Source: an uncultured Lachnospiraceae bacterium
Lineage (GTDB): Bacteria; Bacillota; Clostridia; Lachnospirales; Lachnospiraceae
Length of the DNA: 15,167 nucleotides
Direction: 5' to 3'
Assembly: GCA_910578475.1 (NCBI GenBank)
Contig: CAJTRK010000051.1
Location: 1 to 15,167, forward strand
The notes beneath the pieces are model-generated. The model was given only the letters and a program-made list of their open reading frames with translations. It searched no databases and was not told where the DNA came from. Numbering within the stretch: position 1 is the first letter of the stretch; each line of letters opens with the position of its first letter. A program made the translations under genes and the position numbers. This document shows, piece by piece, positions 13,693-15,167 of this stretch.

Positions 13693-15048
13693 TTATTTCA
13701 AAATATCCTTAATGTCATTCAACCCGGTATTGGTCGTCACAACGATGACCATATCGCCTTTCCGGATGACACTCTGACCGCCCGGAATGCTAATCATTCC
13801 TTTATGGTTAATCGAACAAATCAGAATATTCGGCTTAATCTTCAAATCCTGAAGCGGTATGCCAATCACAGGAGAATCTTCCTTGACGCAAAATTCCAAC
13901 GCTTCTACCCGGTTATCGTTCAGCCGGTACAAAGTCTCTATATTGCTTCCGAGCGAGTTGTCCATCGCCCGCACATACTTGATAATATTTTCCGCAGTCA
14001 GATACTTGGGATAAATTACGCTTCCGATATCCAGACTGTCAATGATTTCATCATAGGAAATCCGGTGCACATGCGTAATCAGCTTTGCCTTCGACACACT
14101 CTTTGCGAACAGGGAAAGCATGATATTTTCTTCATCGACACTGGTCATCGCCACGAAAGCATCCGTCTGAATCAGCCCTTCCTGCATCAGAAGATTCCTG
14201 TCCGTCCCGTCTCCCTGTATGATAGTTGCCTTTGGCAGAAGTTCGCTCAATTCCTCACATCTTGTCTTATTCAGCTCGATGATTTTAATCTGGATTCCCA
14301 TATCCATCAACTGTTTCGACAGATAATACGCCGTTTTTCCGCCGCCGATTATCATAACGTTTTTGGCACGGGTAACGACCGCTCCGAGTTTCTTAAAGAA
14401 AGCCAGCGTTTTCTGCGGCGTCCCGATAATGGAAATTTCATCCCGCGCACGGATAATAAAATTACCGCCGGGAATGTACACGTCCTCGCCACGCTCCACT
14501 GTACAAATCAGAATGTCCGATTTCAATCTGCTTTTAATCTGCTGCAAAGACTGGTCGCACAAAACGGAGTCTTCTCCGACACGATACTTTACGACCTCAA
14601 CCCTTCCTTTCGTAAAGGTATCGATTGTAATCGCCGAGGGCAGCTTTAAAAGCCTTGACATCTCCACCGCGGCCGCAAACTCCGGATTAATGACCATAGA
14701 CAGCCCCAGTTCTTCTTTAATATAGTTGATTTCCAGATTGTAAATCGGATTTCTGACCCTGGCAATCGTATGACAGCCGCCGGTTTTCCTCGCAATCAGG
14801 CAGCATAAAAGATTCACTTCATCGGAACCCGTCACCGCAATCAGCAGGTCAGCCTGCTCCACGCCTGCCTCTTTCTGCACCGCAAAGCTGACACCGTTCC
14901 CGTCCACGCCCATCACGTCAAAGCTGTTGCTCAGATTCTGCAGTCTCTGTCTGTTCATATCAATGACCGCTATGTTATGTCCTTCCGAACTAAGCTGCTC
15001 CGCGAGCGTTGTTCCTACATTTCCGCATCCAACGATAATAATCTGCAT
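13693..15048 (-). CDS. trkA: Trk system potassium transporter regulatory subunit TrkA
   Basis: A 451-residue cytoplasmic protein made of two tandem RCK modules, each an NAD(H)/nucleotide-binding Rossmann domain plus an RCK_C domain. The first Rossmann motif is GCGNVG (7-12) with acidic Asp30 at the end of strand 2; the second is GGGKTA (235-240) with Glu258. RCK_C domains span about 138-219 and 365-450, each with a matching IPGG motif (192-195 and 421-424). TrkA binds the TrkH pore and gates it by nucleotide state. The ATG at 15048 follows AAAGGG at about 8 bases. It is the first gene of the minus-strand group (trkA-trkH-NA37-DUF2974). The upstream 119 bases contain no strong leftward promoter that I can defend. 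Confidence 0.97.
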   Translation of the reverse strand: MQIIIVGCGNVGTTLAEQLSSEGHNIAVIDMNRQRLQNLSNSFDVMGVDGNGVSFAVQKEAGVEQADLLIAVTGSDEVNLLCCLIARKTGGCHTIARVRNPIYNLEINYIKEELGLSMVINPEFAAAVEMSRLLKLPSAITIDTFTKGRVEVVKYRVGEDSVLCDQSLQQIKSRLKSDILICTVERGEDVYIPGGNFIIRARDEISIIGTPQKTLAFFKKLGAVVTRAKNVMIIGGGKTAYYLSKQLMDMGIQIKIIELNKTRCEELSELLPKATIIQGDGTDRNLLMQEGLIQTDAFVAMTSVDEENIMLSLFAKSVSKAKLITHVHRISYDEIIDSLDIGSVIYPKYLTAENIIKYVRAMDNSLGSNIETLYRLNDNRVEALEFCVKEDSPVIGIPLQDLKIKPNILICSINHKGMISIPGGQSVIRKGDMVIVVTTNTGLNDIKDILK

Positions 15049-15144
15049 TATCCGTACCCTTTCTGTTTCCGTTTTCCATAAGTCCAGTGTGCTGACATAT
15101 TGATATTTAGATAAATTAACATAGTAATTTCTGCCGTTTTGAGG

Positions 15145-15150
15145 TATAAT
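15145..15150 (+). promoter_or_regulatory. Possible rightward promoter at the window end
   Basis: A perfect TATAAT at 15145-15150 in AT-rich DNA, with only a weak TAGTAA at the -35 distance. GGCGGTGA at the last bases could be a ribosome site, so a + strand gene divergent from trkA probably begins just outside the window. Confidence 0.35.
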
Positions 15151-15167
15151 AAAAGAAACGGCGGTGA

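Noticed and set aside
13804..14649. Open frame of 281 codons on the + strand
   Set aside because: Antisense to trkA; low-complexity translation rich in Asn, Arg and Phe and no recognisable domain.
15049..15135. Possible leftward promoter for trkA
   Set aside because: Only weak combinations such as TTACTA with TATCAA at 16 bp are seen in generally AT-rich DNA, not enough to call.
1..15167. Search for CRISPR arrays, tRNA or rRNA genes, insertion sequences, phage or toxin-antitoxin modules
   Set aside because: No regularly spaced repeats, cloverleaf or rRNA signature, transposase or integrase motifs were seen. The lone XRE gene has no toxin-like partner.

Overview
The window looks like chromosomal DNA of a Gram-positive anaerobe of the Firmicutes, most probably a Lachnospiraceae-type gut Clostridium. 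The reasons are the protein families present (an aldo/keto reductase fused to a ferredoxin domain, an ECF vitamin-transporter S component, a 37-kDa nucleoid-associated protein, a DUF2974 hydrolase and a TrkA/TrkH pair), strong Shine-Dalgarno sites before almost every gene, and sigma-A-type promoters. This placement comes from family recognition only. The window is densely coded on both strands, with no gene-free stretch above 300 bases and no rRNA, tRNA, CRISPR array or insertion sequence that I can see.

Left part (1-4400): an AT-rich nitroreductase gene (+) ends at a 14-bp perfect-stem bidirectional terminator. It shares this terminator with a convergent lipoprotein (-) built from four tandem double-MORN units. 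The lipoprotein has its own promoter and lies just downstream of a small XRE repressor-like gene (-). Divergent from the repressor is a TTG-started GT-C-type membrane glycosyltransferase (+). The shared intergenic region carries 19-bp direct repeats overlapping the glycosyltransferase promoter, so they are a candidate operator.

Middle (4436-8005, all -): a probable single transcript starts from a good promoter at 7977-8005. In order it encodes the aldo/keto reductase-ferredoxin protein, an ECF S component, a uridine-kinase-like P-loop kinase, an NTF2-like protein and a GNAT acetyltransferase. An importer next to a small-molecule kinase suggests uptake and trapping of a vitamin or nucleoside, but the substrate cannot be read from sequence.

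Centre (8087-9991, +): a membrane diguanylate cyclase (GGDEF) whose well-placed promoter, ribosome site and ATG are in a different frame from the cyclase body. The break falls at an A6 or A7 run, and the A7 is a perfect -1 slippery heptamer. A perfect 12-bp inverted repeat is centred on the -10 box. This is the most intriguing locus here. Next is a class-I glutamine-amidotransferase-like (peptidase C26) hydrolase, whose 3' end overlaps the convergent neighbour by 23 bp.

Right part (9969-15048, all -): trkA, trkH, the NA37 nucleoid-associated protein and the DUF2974 alpha/beta hydrolase, spaced 14, 75 and 26 bp apart and probably co-transcribed. TrkA (NAD-binding gating subunit) and TrkH (pore) together form a potassium uptake system. 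A divergent promoter at the extreme right end points to a further + strand gene outside the window.
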